The translations under genes and the position numbers were made by a program. 22,587 nt of DNA, taken from NCBI GenBank assembly GCA_022592435.1, contig JABYQS010000438.1, forward strand, positions 1 to 22,587, in the 5' to 3' direction. Positions 1 through 10,300 of this stretch are shown here, in pieces. The stretch comes from Cerioporus squamosus (lineage: Eukaryota > Basidiomycota > Agaricomycetes > Polyporales > Polyporaceae). Numbering within the stretch: the stretch's first letter is position 1; the number at the start of each line of letters is the position of its first letter. The notes under the pieces were generated by a model. That model ran no database searches. It saw only the letters and a program-made list of their open reading frames with translations, and was not told the DNA's origin.

Positions 1-480
1 TGAGGCACCGGGCTCACCCGTGCATACCCACCGGATGCGGAGTGCAAAAGGTGCGACATCAAACCCTCGGGCCTTTCCTTTCAACCCTCAAGTGGCGGAG
101 TGCCAATGTAGCCTACCCGGTATTGCGTTCTCTGGCACCTCACCATTCCAAACATGGCTGGTACTATTATGCACAGACGCGAACAAGGTACATTTGAAGG
201 CTTCTTCAACACCTCTATTATTAGGCTTCATCCTTGTGCCCAGACATACCGATTTGTATGAGCATCTGATCATAGGTGGTACTCCTACTTGGACGTACTA
301 CAGTGGCAATACTACGTCGCAGTCATAGCACGGACATCTGGAAGCAGTTGCGGAGTCAAGACACTTGCTCGACCAGCGGCCCAACTGTTGAAGACTGCTG
401 TGAATCAAGTGCACGCGCGACTTTGGTCAGTGTACACCGGCGTGTAAGATGAGGCTCAAAACTTGAGTCCTATGACTTGT
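1..480. other. Left flank with no supported gene
   Basis: The longest open frame here is about 100 codons on the plus strand (20-328). It has no recognisable motif, no convincing splice continuation and no promoter that I can see. I see nothing else to annotate before the hairpin repeat array that begins near 487. Confidence 0.4.
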
Positions 481-486
481 GTCTAC

Positions 487-800
487 GTCTCCCATGCTTC
501 CTTGCAGCCCCGGGTCTCTACCCGCCCACACCCACGCTCGCTCTGTAGAGATGGATCCAGCGACACTCTCACGGGATCCATCTCTACAGTCTCCCATGCT
601 TCCTTGCAGCTCCACATGTCTCTATGCGCCCTCACCCGCGCTCGCTCTGTAGAGATGGATCCAACGAGAGCGTCGACAGATCCATCTTCACAGTCTCCCG
701 TGCTTCCTTGCCGCTCCGGGTCTCTACCCGCCCGCGCCCGCGCTCGCTTGCTTCCTAGCAGCTCCTGGTCTCTACGCGCCCCGTCCGCCCTCTCTCTGTA
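487..800 (+). repeat. Left array of about 102-bp hairpin repeats (4 units)
   Basis: The motif CTTCCTTGCAGCTCC or a close variant recurs at 497, 599, 703 and 751, so the period is 102, 104 and then 48 bp (last unit truncated). Each unit reads: Cys/Thr-rich CTTCC block, GGTCTCTACCCGCCC, a GC-rich linker ending CGCTCGCTCTG, then an inverted repeat around TGTAGAGATGGATCC. In unit 1 the arms 544-558 and 574-588 are a perfect 15-bp inverted repeat; in unit 2 the hairpin 648-692 is imperfect. The same family is found in reverse orientation at 11440-11860. The open reading frame across it is low-complexity and I do not regard it as a gene. Confidence 0.9.
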
Positions 801-804
801 GTCC

Positions 805-1187
805 TCCGCGCCACTTCGTCCAATACAGACATGTGTGGTGCAGTGCCCGTCCCGGCAGCATGCTCATATAGTCGATAGACCTTCGACCAGTCAATGTCTG
901 CAGTCATCTCCGATCCAGTGCAATGACTCGGAGTTGGATCTAAGGACAGTGTACTTGGGTACCTCTCACAGTGACAAATCAAGGGCACATACTTAGTGGA
1001 CATGTAGAATATGCTTGTAGCGTTACTTATTCACACAGAAATATCACACATAAGCTCTTGGAGACATGGTACACATGCATTAGAACACAATCGCGTACAA
1101 GTATGTTACAGAGCAAGAGAACAAACACGTCGGCAGCAAGAAAGACAACAGAGCTCGGGATGAATGAGGTACGATGGCAACAGATGG
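805..1187. other. Non-coding interval downstream of gene A
   Basis: Between the hairpin array and the end of the gene A tail I see no gene. The short open frames on both strands lack motifs. The stretch 970-1160 is moderately AT-rich and could hold the 3' UTR and polyadenylation signals of gene A, which is transcribed leftwards. Confidence 0.35.
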
Positions 1188-1721
1188 CTATGTCACGGTC
1201 TTACCCTTCGCCTTGCGAGCACTAGTACGGGTCTTAGATGGCACTGGAGCCCCCTTAGCCGCCTTCTTAGTCGATGGCGCGGGCTGCTTACTAGGCTTAG
1301 CACACGCACCCTGCCGACCTTTGGAGCTGGCATCTGCCTTCTCTGGTACCATGGTCCCTCATGCAGACCAAAGCTGCCGGGAGCCCCCTGTCTCCGAGCT
1401 TGAGACCGAAGACGACGCGACCTGAGTAGCTGAAGCCGCAACAGCAACTGGGGATGTTCCACCCAGTGTGGCGTGACCCCGGGGAGAGCAACACTTCCGG
1501 GCGCCATCATCTGTCTCAGCAGCCACAGGGGAAGTCTCGCTCGCTCTTCCCATTGAGTTGATGCGAGCCGCGAGCCACGCGTCGTAACCGGGGTCAAGTG
1601 GACCTGGTTTGTCCACATGCGTCAACGGGTCAATCATCATGATAGTGCTCAACAGCTCGACGTGAGGCGGCAGCTCGGTGGGAACGCTAGTGTGCGAGGG
1701 GATGACGGGAGGCTGGACAGC
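1188..1721 (-). pseudogene. Broken C-terminal tail of gene A
   Basis: Read on the minus strand in the frame of 1722-1946, coding-like sequence continues past an in-frame TAG (1722-1724) and a TGA (1359-1361) and ends at a TAG (1188-1190). The segment 1362-1721 encodes a Ser/Thr/Ala/Pro-rich stretch. The last 54 codons encode a Lys/Ala/Pro-rich basic tail containing STKKAAKGAP and ARKAKGKTVT, typical of a natural C-terminus rather than a chance frame. The stops could be nonsense mutations (TGA from CGA, TAG from CAG). The gene A splice phase, however, enters a different frame, so a frameshift near 1870-1900 would also be needed. The alternative is that gene A simply ends at 1687 and this is a coincidence of composition. 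Confidence 0.45.
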
Positions 1722-3687
1722 CTAGATGGGTTGGGAAGCGGATGAGACATCGCCGGATGGACCCATACGTAATCCAGCATGCTGCCCACGGGAGGCATCG
1801 CTGTTCTGGCCATTGGTGAGCATGTCTGGGGTCGGCACGAGGTTGGACTCCTGAGTGGGAAGTCCGGGCGGTGGGCGCATGTCCTCCTGAGAATTGAGAT
1901 GCCTGGCGAGATGCCTGCAGGCTGCGTTGCTGCTGGACTTCGCGCGCTGTATAAGGACCGTTAGCAACTTGTACAAGGCAGCAATTGATCGTGATCAGAC
2001 TCACGGAATACACGCTTGGCAAACCTTCCCATTGGGACTACACACTGCTCCTCGAAGTCCATGTGGGCCTGTGCGAAGCTGACGCCACCCTCCTTGTGAC
2101 CAAAGTGCGTGCTAGCGATATAGTCATGAGCAATGGCCGAGCATGGAGCGGACGGTGCGACTCACGACATGTGTCCGATCTTGCCATTCTCCTTGAGCAG
2201 CGGGCCCGCACCGACCACGCTCCACATCCATCCGCTTGCAGCGGCATAAGGCTTCAAGACCCCTTCAAACAGTTGAGGCGCAAGGTCAATCGCACTACGC
2301 ATGGGCATAGAACATAAGTGTCACAGAAGGAGACGAGCGAGCTGTAGGACTCACTTCTGGTATTGCTCGGGAGTGCGGTTCACGGGGTCCGGGGTGACAG
2401 CCCGGCCTGTACGCCTGTTCAGCGCGTCCTCCTTGGCCTGCGCTATCTTCTTCTTGATTTCCTGCTTCAGCTCCGACGAGCACGCCACAAACGCCTCCTT
2501 GGTGCAAGCCTTCATGTTATTCAGCCTCTCTCTGGGATCCAACTTGCGTCCGAGCTCGGCCTGCATCTCCTTTGTCTTCTCTCGGACAACAGGCTGGACA
2601 ACACTCTTGTAATGGTCGGTCGAGAATGTCGCGGCGACTAGGCGCGTAGACACCAGACGTCGATCGGCGACGGTCTGAGGGGCGAGCGGCGAGGAGCCGA
2701 AAAGGGGGGAGTAGAGAGAAAGCTCGACGAGGGCAGAGCAACGACCGGCTCGGAGGCACGAAGTCGTCGATAGCTAGTCTTCACGCGCACTGCGGCAGAC
2801 TAGTCCCAATGACCAGGTTATATTAGCACAGAGACAAGGGGGAAGTACATGGGGGAAAGCGCACCTAGTCCCAATGACCAGGAGGTCGAGATGGGGACCA
2901 GGTAAGCGCTGGGAGGGCCTTATATACTAGTCTACTCTGAACAATCACGTGCCAGTGGAATTGACTCATGCGGGAAAGGGAGCGAGGCTGTACGAGTGGG
3001 AGACAAAAGGGTGGGAAAACACATGGTAACGGGATGGTAAGTGCGAGAACAAGGCATGCGGTTGCGGGAACAGAGCATACGGGCGCGAGAATGAGATCAA
3101 GGGGTCCAAAGTGGGATGTGTACGAAGTAGGAAAGGGATCAACATGGGAAAGTGGAAGTTCCAGGGAAAACGAAAAGGAACGAAAAGGGGTGCTGGTCCA
3201 CTGACCGTGACAGAGAAGAGTTCTTGCACCTGGGGCAATCGGCCGCCCTTCTTGGAGATGCCAACCGCGGAGAGCAGGCTCGACAGCTTCCGGGTCGAGG
3301 TGTGCTTTCGATCGCGGTTCTTGTGCCAGATAAACAATTGCTAGGATGGGTAAGATACGTCAACAGTCGAAGGAGCCAACGACAGGTGACTGTATCCATA
3401 CATACCTTCTTTCTCTTCTGGACCGCTTCTGCTAACACCTCCTTCTCTTCTGGGGACAGACGTTCCTTGTCACGATGACCATAGATAAGCCGACATTCAG
3501 AGTACTCTTCGAAGAAGTCGGTGTACATAGAATCAAGATAGATACCACGGCGTCCACACTTCTTTGCGGCCAGATAAGGACCTCTGGTTTGCTTCAGCCA
3601 TGCCCACTGCGGTGCTGTTGTCCAGGTCCGGGTAGCCCCGGGCCAGTTTGCCTCTTCAGAGTCGTAGTCTGGCTCGTCAAGATCCAT
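1687..3687 (-). CDS. Gene A: uncharacterised mushroom protein, 6 exons
   Basis: Minus-strand exons fit in phase: 3406-3687, 3206-3340, 2355-2674, 2166-2294, 2005-2111 and 1687-1946 (about 410 aa). The start is the ATG at 3687 in good context (GGAGATGG), followed by an acidic leader (DLDEPDYDSEEANW). Exon 1 holds WAWLKQTRGPYLAAKK and GIYLDSMYTDFFEEY; exon 2 a basic block (HKNRDRKHTSTRKLSSLL); exon 3 a charged helix (VVREKTKEMQAELGRKLDPRE); exon 4 GWMWSVVGAGPL. I recognise the pattern from uncharacterised mushroom proteins but can name no domain or function. Intron 2 (2675-3205, 531 bp) is ten times longer than the others. The last exon's frame looks less natural after about 1890 than the alternative frame, suggesting a frameshift. 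It is divergent from gene B. Confidence 0.6.
2675..3205 (-). other. Oversized intron of gene A, possible insertion
   Basis: The other introns of gene A are 54-65 bp; this one is 531 bp. It contains an exact 18-bp direct repeat, CTAGTCCCAATGACCAGG, at 2800-2817 and 2865-2882. It also has a TATA-like TATATAAGG on the minus strand (about 2921-2930) and a run of short imperfect repeats at about 2960-3110. This is consistent with a small mobile element or an internal promoter inside the intron. No transposase or terminal inverted repeat was found. Confidence 0.4.
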
Positions 3688-4049
3688 CTCCAGGTCTTCG
3701 GGAACGTCAGATATGGCGGGAGCAGCGGCGACGGCCGGCAGGAGTACGAGGAGTCGAGAATTCGGGATACGGGACTACGGCGGGTGCGGGCGGTGGGGGA
3801 CACATTTATTGAGGTAACATCCACCGTGATCATCGGCACCAACCCCCTCTGCAAACGGTGATATGGTTGCGCTATGTACTGAGTGCATCACAGCGGTAAG
3901 TACTTGGCTTTCGGTTCCCCCAGGATAGCGATTCTCTCCCCAACCCTGATTGAGACTTCAGCGGTGTCGCTCAGTCTATAAAGCCCGCTGCGTCTATCCC
4001 CCATCCCCTCAGCTTCTCCTTCTGCCTTCATCGACTATGCACATCCGCC
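3688..4049. promoter_or_regulatory. Divergent promoter region of genes A and B
   Basis: Gene A starts leftwards at 3687 and gene B rightwards at 4050, leaving about 360 bp. A TATA box (TATAAA, 3977-3982) lies 68-73 bp upstream of the gene B start and is followed by a pyrimidine-rich leader. No clear TATA was seen for gene A. The layout suggests the two genes may share control elements; that is inference. Confidence 0.55.
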
Positions 4050-5275
4050 ATGGCAAGCATGTTGAGCACGCGGCGACTCCTGCCGCCGCACCCTCAACGT
4101 CTATGCCTGGGGACTTTGACACTGCCTCGGAAGGCAAGTACCCCCGTCGCCACCGCACACCCTGAGGCTGATGTCCGTTTAGCTTCTAGCAATTCTCGCC
4201 TCCGGGCTGAGATCGTATGCTACGAGTGCCACCTGCTTTCCCTCGGAAGTAAGTCTGCCCTCCGACGTACGGCTCCCTTGTTTGCTCATGCACAGTTTTG
4301 GAGTAGGGAGGTGCGTCCACTGCACAGCTACCTCCTCTGACGACGAGGTCTACAGTGAGGCCAGATCTGTCGACGATGGAGACAATGGCCAGGGCTCTGT
4401 CGGCTCTTTGCAGGGCATGACCCACCAGGAGGAGGTTGCCCATCGTTCTCTCTCGCCTGCGTCCGAGCATTCCTCGGCCCTGTGGGTGGGTGTGTCCCCC
4501 GGGTCCTCCTTCCTTGCCGACAACACTTCAGGCATGCGGACCCCAACTCCTCCCCCGGATACTCAGCTTCCCAGCCTCGCCACTCCCGTCGCTCACGCGC
4601 ACGCTGCTATCCAAACCGTCCCCGCAGTGCAGCCTGTCGCTCACGCTCAAGCCATCCGCACCACGCCACTGCAGCCTGCTGCAGCTCAAGCCATCCCCAC
4701 AATGCAGCCCGCCGCTCACGCTCAGCCCATTGTGCAGCCGGTCGCGCACGCTCAGCCGGTCGTGCCCGCTCAGCCAGTTGTGCAGCCGGTCGTGCAGCTC
4801 GCTGCGCACGCTCAGCCTGCCGCTGCAGCTCAAGCCGCCCCTGCTATTCAGCCCGCTGCTCATGCCCCAGTTGTTCCCGCTGTGCAGCCTGTCGCTCATG
4901 CTCAGGCCGTCGCTGTCACCCCGCTGCTGCCCGCTGGCCAAGCACAGGTTCCCCCAAACCAGCGCGCACAGGCTGATGCCCGTCTTGCGCAAAACAACGT
5001 TGTGGCGCACTACGACCCAAACGACCCCATGTTCACAGGGAAATGGTATGTGGTCACCCGAGGCCGCACTGTCAGCGTCTTCAGGCACCAGTGAGTAAAA
5101 CCCTCCTTCGCTGTTCTAACAACGACTGACTGGACATAATAGGGGCCCAGCAAACACTTCTGTGAACGGCTTTCGCGGGCAGAACCGGTTCCACGCCAAG
5201 CCGTACGAGGCCGCGTGCAAGGAGTTCTATAGCTGCGTCTTTGTCGACGGCGTCAGCAACCAGCCCATGGCTTAG
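4050..5275 (+). CDS. Gene B: CxxC motif, AQPV-rich linker, RNase H1-N-like C-terminus
   Basis: Three exons fit in phase: 4050-4248, 4307-5090 and 5143-5275 (371 aa). The ATG sits in an ideal context (CCGCCATGG) below a TATA box. Splicing of intron 1 joins CYEC (57-60) to CVHC (69-72), making C-x2-C-x8-C-x2-C, a likely zinc site. Residues about 160-300 are a degenerate repeat of AHAQP/VQPV units. The end (about 311-362) reads KWYVVTRGRTVSVF, then NGFRG and EAACKEF. This resembles the RNase H1 N-terminal (Cauli_VI/viroplasmin) domain, which binds RNA-DNA hybrids in RNase H1. No RNase H catalytic domain is present. The domain call is from pattern memory, not a search. It sits inside the putative KDZ unit, so it may be cargo. 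No lesions were seen. Confidence 0.75.
4570..4965 (+). repeat. Low-complexity AHAQP/VQPV coding repeat in gene B
   Basis: Degenerate 12-36 bp units of the type GCTCACGCTCAGCCNGTCGTGCAG recur about a dozen times and encode alternating Ala-His-Ala-Gln and Val-Gln-Pro-Val. Long open frames on the other strand and in the other two frames here are by-products of this repetition. The region is likely an extended, disordered linker between the CxxC motif and the C-terminal domain. Confidence 0.8.
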
Positions 5276-5434
5276 CGGGGACCAATGAACACGGCAGCCG
5301 TGGGCAGGGGTGGCTGGCTTGCCTTTCTTGATATGCGTGTATCTTTGTAACTCTGTACCTCGTGGTTCTGCATAAATACATTCTGACGAGTGCCCGTATG
5401 GGTCTCTGTCAGCTTCCTCTCCCACTTTGACCAT
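5276..5434 (+). promoter_or_regulatory. Gap between genes B and C with TATA-like box
   Basis: This 159-bp interval must hold the end of gene B's transcript and the promoter of gene C. A TATA-like ATAAATA lies at 5372-5378, about 60 bp upstream of the proposed gene C start. Confidence 0.4.
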
Positions 5435-6237
5435 ATGGGATGCGGTGCAAAGTACTTCACCGTCGCAGTATGTAAGGCAGCCAAGCATGCACAGCATGCC
5501 AAATATGCCAGATCGGACCGGTGAGATGCGATCACATGACATCATGACGATCTTACTGATTGTGACTCCTTACCAGCGGCAAGGAAACTCGAGCTCGCTC
5601 ACGATCCAAACATACACCCTCAACCTTCAGTCCTGAGAGTATACCACCCTCTGTGCATGCTCGCGCCTCACTCTACTCTGTACTGTCCTGGACGCACTCC
5701 TGGCAGGACAGTGAGGACGTAGTCGTCGACCTTGGGCTCCGCCAGCCACCATACGCCTTTGCTATGCCAGATGCTCCTGCCATTGCTGCACTGGAGAAGT
5801 CCGCAACAGACGGACTGGAGCTCGCTCTCAACAGCATTCACTGCTACTGGATCCAGGAGGAGGGACGTGCCTGCTTCCAAGCATGGTCGACTCGAGGCCC
5901 TGAAAAGGACTTTGCGGTCGCTGCTAATGCGGAGCTCGGAGAACGTCTTTGCGCGTGGAACACAGTCGCGGCAGATGGGGATAGTGCGGATGAAGAAGAT
6001 CTCTGGCGCAAGCTATACTTGGACTGGGGATCCAAGTGGATTGTATGGTTGTGGGAGGAACTCAAGGTCAGGCGGAGGGGTCTGGAGGTGTACCTTGCTA
6101 CACGGGTGAACTCTGAGCTTCCCACTCAGCGACTCTACCATGCCAATATGGACTACCTTGCGAGCTTATCACAGGCCAACAGCTCAAACGAAGAGGCGTG
6201 CAACTCCGATGATTTGTTCTCAGAGATGTATGATTGA
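5435..6237 (+). CDS. Gene C: unknown 248-aa protein, 2 exons
   Basis: Exon 1 (5435-5520) starts MGCGAKYFTVAVCKAAKHAQ and joins exon 2 (5577-6237) through a 56-bp intron with GTGAGA donor and CCAG acceptor; the phases match. The start was chosen because a TATA-like ATAAATA at 5372-5378 lies about 60 bp upstream and because exon 2 alone has no early ATG. The N-terminal quarter is basic (KETRARSRSK) and could be a nuclear targeting or nucleic-acid contact region. The rest has Trp-rich helices (LYLDWGSKWIVWLWEEL) and an acidic end (EEACNSDDLFSEMYD). I do not recognise the family. It lies between gene B and the KDZ transposase on the same strand and may be cargo of the same element. Confidence 0.6.
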
Positions 6238-7325
6238 TAGTAACCGTGCATGTACACAGTTGTAGATCTCAACGTACTGTGCTACTCTCGAGTTTTAGGT
6301 TGTGGTCACGCATATTTCATGGCACTGAAACTGCTCACAAGGACTCTTGAGCAATCTCCAATCATGCTTGTACCTTCTACAGGCCCAAATGGCTGTCAGT
6401 GCCCCTTGTAGCACAGTACTTATGTTCTCCCCCTTTTGGCCACTCCTATATACGCCCTCTGATTGGCTGAGTGACACGCGCGCCTCAGGAGCACAGCCGC
6501 TCACGCACACCTCACTGGCAATCTCTCGGGCGCTCAAGCTCTAGACTTGGCCCGTACTGCCAAGTACAAACTCTACGACACTTCTCCACAACTATCTCGC
6601 ACTGCAGGGTGTGTCCTTACTTGTCCTCTCTGATTGCTGCTCCATCGCTACCTTCGTCAGCTCTATCGCAAGGCTGAACCCTGCGCTCATTCCTCTGCTC
6701 ATCCTGCTCGTCCCGTTCTTTCCCCCATCACCTCATCGTGCTCATCGTTTACCCCCGGCCAACCGTTTTGAGAGGAGGAGAGGCTAAATCGGTGCGGGCG
6801 CGCTGTGAGTCAGTCCATATATGATGTACTAACTGGATCTACGAGGTACGACAAGTCCCATGTGATGTTCTCGCAGGAGTCAGGACCTGCCCGGATCCTG
6901 TGTGCTCACTGTACTTGCAGGTACCGGGGCCCTCAGGACCTTCTACACAAGGAATGCGCTCGTTTATCGAGGTACGCGCCCTCCTCCACGTCCCACCACA
7001 TCTTCGCCCGACGTCCCACACCCTCTTCGCCCGACGGTTCTTCAGCCAGCATGTGGAGGCCTGTGTCTCTACTAGGAATCGTTGAGGTACACATTGTCCT
7101 TCACATCCCACGCCGTCTTGCGTACACGTTAGTTATACCAGCATGCGGAGTCCCGTGTCTCCATCCGGCCCATCGTTTGACACAATGTATCCGTACAGAC
7201 TGAATATAATGCTCCGCGTAATTTATGTCACCGTCTGCAGAGCCTCAGGACTCCGACTGAGCAATATGAGTCCCCATGGCAAGTTAAAACGACTGCTCAG
7301 CACTCTACCCTCCCTCCTCCGCAAG
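6238..7325. other. Gap between gene C and KDZ gene, possible 5' leader introns
   Basis: No protein gene is supported. A strong intron signature occurs at 6805-6876: GTGAGT donor, canonical TACTAAC branch site (6827-6833) and TCGCAG acceptor. Further on, imperfect repeats beginning GAGGTAC occur near 6840, 6969 and 7084, each followed by CACGTCCCAC/CTTCGCCC-like sequence. TTATACCAG (7132-7140) looks like another acceptor. These may be 5' UTR introns of the KDZ gene. The open frame 6805-7203 starts inside the proposed intron and is not supported. Confidence 0.35.
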
Positions 7326-10300
7326 ATGGTGAAGCGGGCTTCCAAGAACATCATCCGCCACACCATCGACGACAGCTCGGACAACAATGATGGCGACAAC
7401 GATGACAACCCCCGCACTGAGGCACATCAGCATGTCTCGTACACCTTTGCTGGCGACAAGCTCACTCAGCAGACTTCATTCGTCCCCTTACCAGTGTCGC
7501 CGCAGAGCAAGCGCGCTCGTTTGTCTCCCCATCCTTACGATGCACCATTCGACCCCGAGGATATCACGTCAGGGGACGTCACGGAGGACAACAACCTGAA
7601 CTACTTGTATCATAGGATTGAACGTCGGGCCGGGCACGCACAGCCGGTGTATGTCCTTATGCATATCAGCTCACCTATGCTCTGACCCTCTGTGCTAACA
7701 GGACCGTCCGCTCCTGACATGGAGGCAGTACAATGTCCAGCACTACCTTGACGAGCTCATGCGTCATGAGGGCCGTGGCGACTTCACCAACTCCATCTGT
7801 CCCCATTGTGCGTAGAGTCTGTCCCCGAGCGAAGCACCTGGCTATCGCTGCGATGACTGTGACGACAGTGCTTTGTACTGTCATAGCTGCACCAAGGAGC
7901 AGCATGTCCGGCACCCGCTGCACCGGGTAAAGGTATGTGTATTCACATGGATACGCACCAACGTGCGCTCATTCAGTTGCCAGCGGTGGACAGGCACCCA
8001 TTTCGGATGCACGATGCTGAAGTCCCTCGGCTTGCACATTCAACTCGGCCATCAACCCGGAGACAAGTGCTATAGTCCAGTCCCAGCTTTCGGAGACGCC
8101 TTCGTCGTCATGGATCTACACGGTATCCATGAAGTCGGGCTGGACTTCTGTTCTTGCGTGCACGCGGCCCCCGCTACCTCACAGCTCCTGCGCTACCGCT
8201 TATATCCCGCAACATCTACCGATCCCCGGACCGCTGCAACATTTCGTCTCCTCGAGACGTTCCACCTCCTATCCGCCCAGTCCAAGGTCTCCGCATTCGA
8301 GTTCTATTCGACACTTGCGAGGCGATCAGACAACACTGGAACTGAGCCGCCGAAGGTGAGTTATGTGCTTCGGCCGATGACACACCGCTTGCTGATATGC
8401 GCCCCGTAGGACCATTACGTGTCTTTCCTTCACATGATTAGACAGTGGCGCCATCTGAAAATGCTGAAGCGTGGGGGCTGGGGAAACGTCCCCAATGGGG
8501 CAAACAATGTGCCGTTGGGAAGTTGTGCTGTCGAGTGCCCGGCGTGTCCGCTCCTGGGCAAGAACCTCCCGGACAACTGGGAGACTGCACCTGAACAGAA
8601 GTAAGTACAGATGGCCCATGGTGCCGGTCTTGTTGAATGCTCATACTTACTTCTCACCCAGGAGTTGGTTGTACAGACTTTACCTCGCAATAGACGCCAA
8701 CTTCCGCCTCAAGCGGAAGAAGGTGTCCTCTTTGGATCTCGATCCCGCCCTCAATGCCGGTTGCGCGTACTTCGTTGAACGTGCTGCCTATCAAGAACAT
8801 CTCAACAACTTCAACACAGGCAACACGAAGGACACGCTTCCTGGAGAGTGCAACATGCACGACACCATGAAGCTTGCGAACATCAAGGGCTCCGCGGGTT
8901 TGGCTGCGACCGGAGTCGCTACGGTCGACTGCAGCCGGCATGATATGAAGCGACCGTGCTCGGTAGGGGACTTGCAGAAGGGCGAAAGGTTCGTTTACTG
9001 ATTTTACCATCGCAATTGTTACTAATACATGCACACTGCAGACAGGTGAATGTCGACTACCTATTGAACTCGAGTCTCGAGCGCAATGCCCCCACCCAGT
9101 GCTCCATCTCTTACGATATTGCCTGTAGCTACAGTGTCAGGGCCCCTATTTGGTGGGACAAGTATGACTACGATACTTTCACAGGTCGCCAGCTTACCTG
9201 GTCCATTCCCATGTTCCACTTGAATGCCCACCGAGATCGCTGTCGCTCCGTTTTCTCTCCCTACCTGCTGCTCTATTCCGGCCGCCTCAATGGGGAAGGT
9301 GTCGAGCGTCGCTGGGCAATGGCCAGTGGTTACGCTCCGGCGACCAAGGAGATGGGCCCTGGCTCGCGTCATGACATGTTGGACGATGTTTTCGGCGACC
9401 AGAACTGGGCCAAAGTGACTAAGCTCCGTAAGTGTCTCACCCGGTGGCCGCCGCTCTATATCAACATACTCTCACAGCCGCCAGTCTGTTGACACGCATC
9501 AAGGTCGCAGTAGTCGAACGTGCCAAGCACGTCAACGTGTTCGAGAAATTCACATTGTCACTGCCAGCCGACTCTGTCAGCCAATGGAAGGAGATGGTGG
9601 AGCTGTGGGAAGAGTCACCTAAGACTGCCCCCAATCCCTATGAATACCGCCGCACTCGTGAGCTTCCTCAACAACTGTATTTGCGAGGTTCTGACGCAGC
9701 TCAGGTAGATATCACTCAGGGCGCGCTCCGCGTGGAACTCGCAGAGGAGGATGCTCTGGATATTCGTGAGGGGCAGGGCCACGGCCGTACACAACTACTA
9801 CTCCGCAAGCACGATCATCGTGGTTGGCATGGAAATTGAAGATCAGCAGTGAGTACAACTTTCCTGCCACGGGTTCCAAATCCCACCACAGAACTGAATC
9901 CTGATACATCGAGGTCACTAGGCGGAAGCTTCTTGCTGACAGCGCAGCGCTCAGCGCCCATCCCACAGATCTTCAACATGCGAAGCTACTCGAGCATCAG
10001 AATGCACTCCAGCGCCGCATCGACGGGTGGCGCAAGATCCAAAACCTGTTCATGCCCTCCATCGTTACTCTCATCACTCAACCCGCTTCCGGAGACAAAT
10101 CCCCGCTGCCTCAGAAGCTGCCGCTCTTCCTCCCTTCAGCAGTGTGCATCGAGGTCATCGTGCCACCCGTCCTCCTCGACCACGAATGGCGCCTGCGGCA
10201 GGCACAAGCCTATGACGCTCTCACTGACCTACACGGCCACCTCGAAGTTCGTGCATATGTGTATCGGTACAAGGATCAGAATCTCCGTGGTCAGCGGGAG

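Noticed and set aside
463..801. Open frame through the left hairpin array
   Set aside because: It is made only of repeat units, which also stay open on the opposite strand at 11440-11860; no independent coding evidence.
1193..1618. 141-codon minus-strand frame rich in Arg and Leu
   Set aside because: Composition is typical of an antisense or shifted frame; the adjacent frame carries the natural-looking tail of gene A.
4436..5098. Long open frames in other frames and on the minus strand across gene B
   Set aside because: They follow from the Ala/Gln/Pro/Val repeat composition. Only the chosen frame has a good start, consensus introns and a recognisable C-terminal domain.
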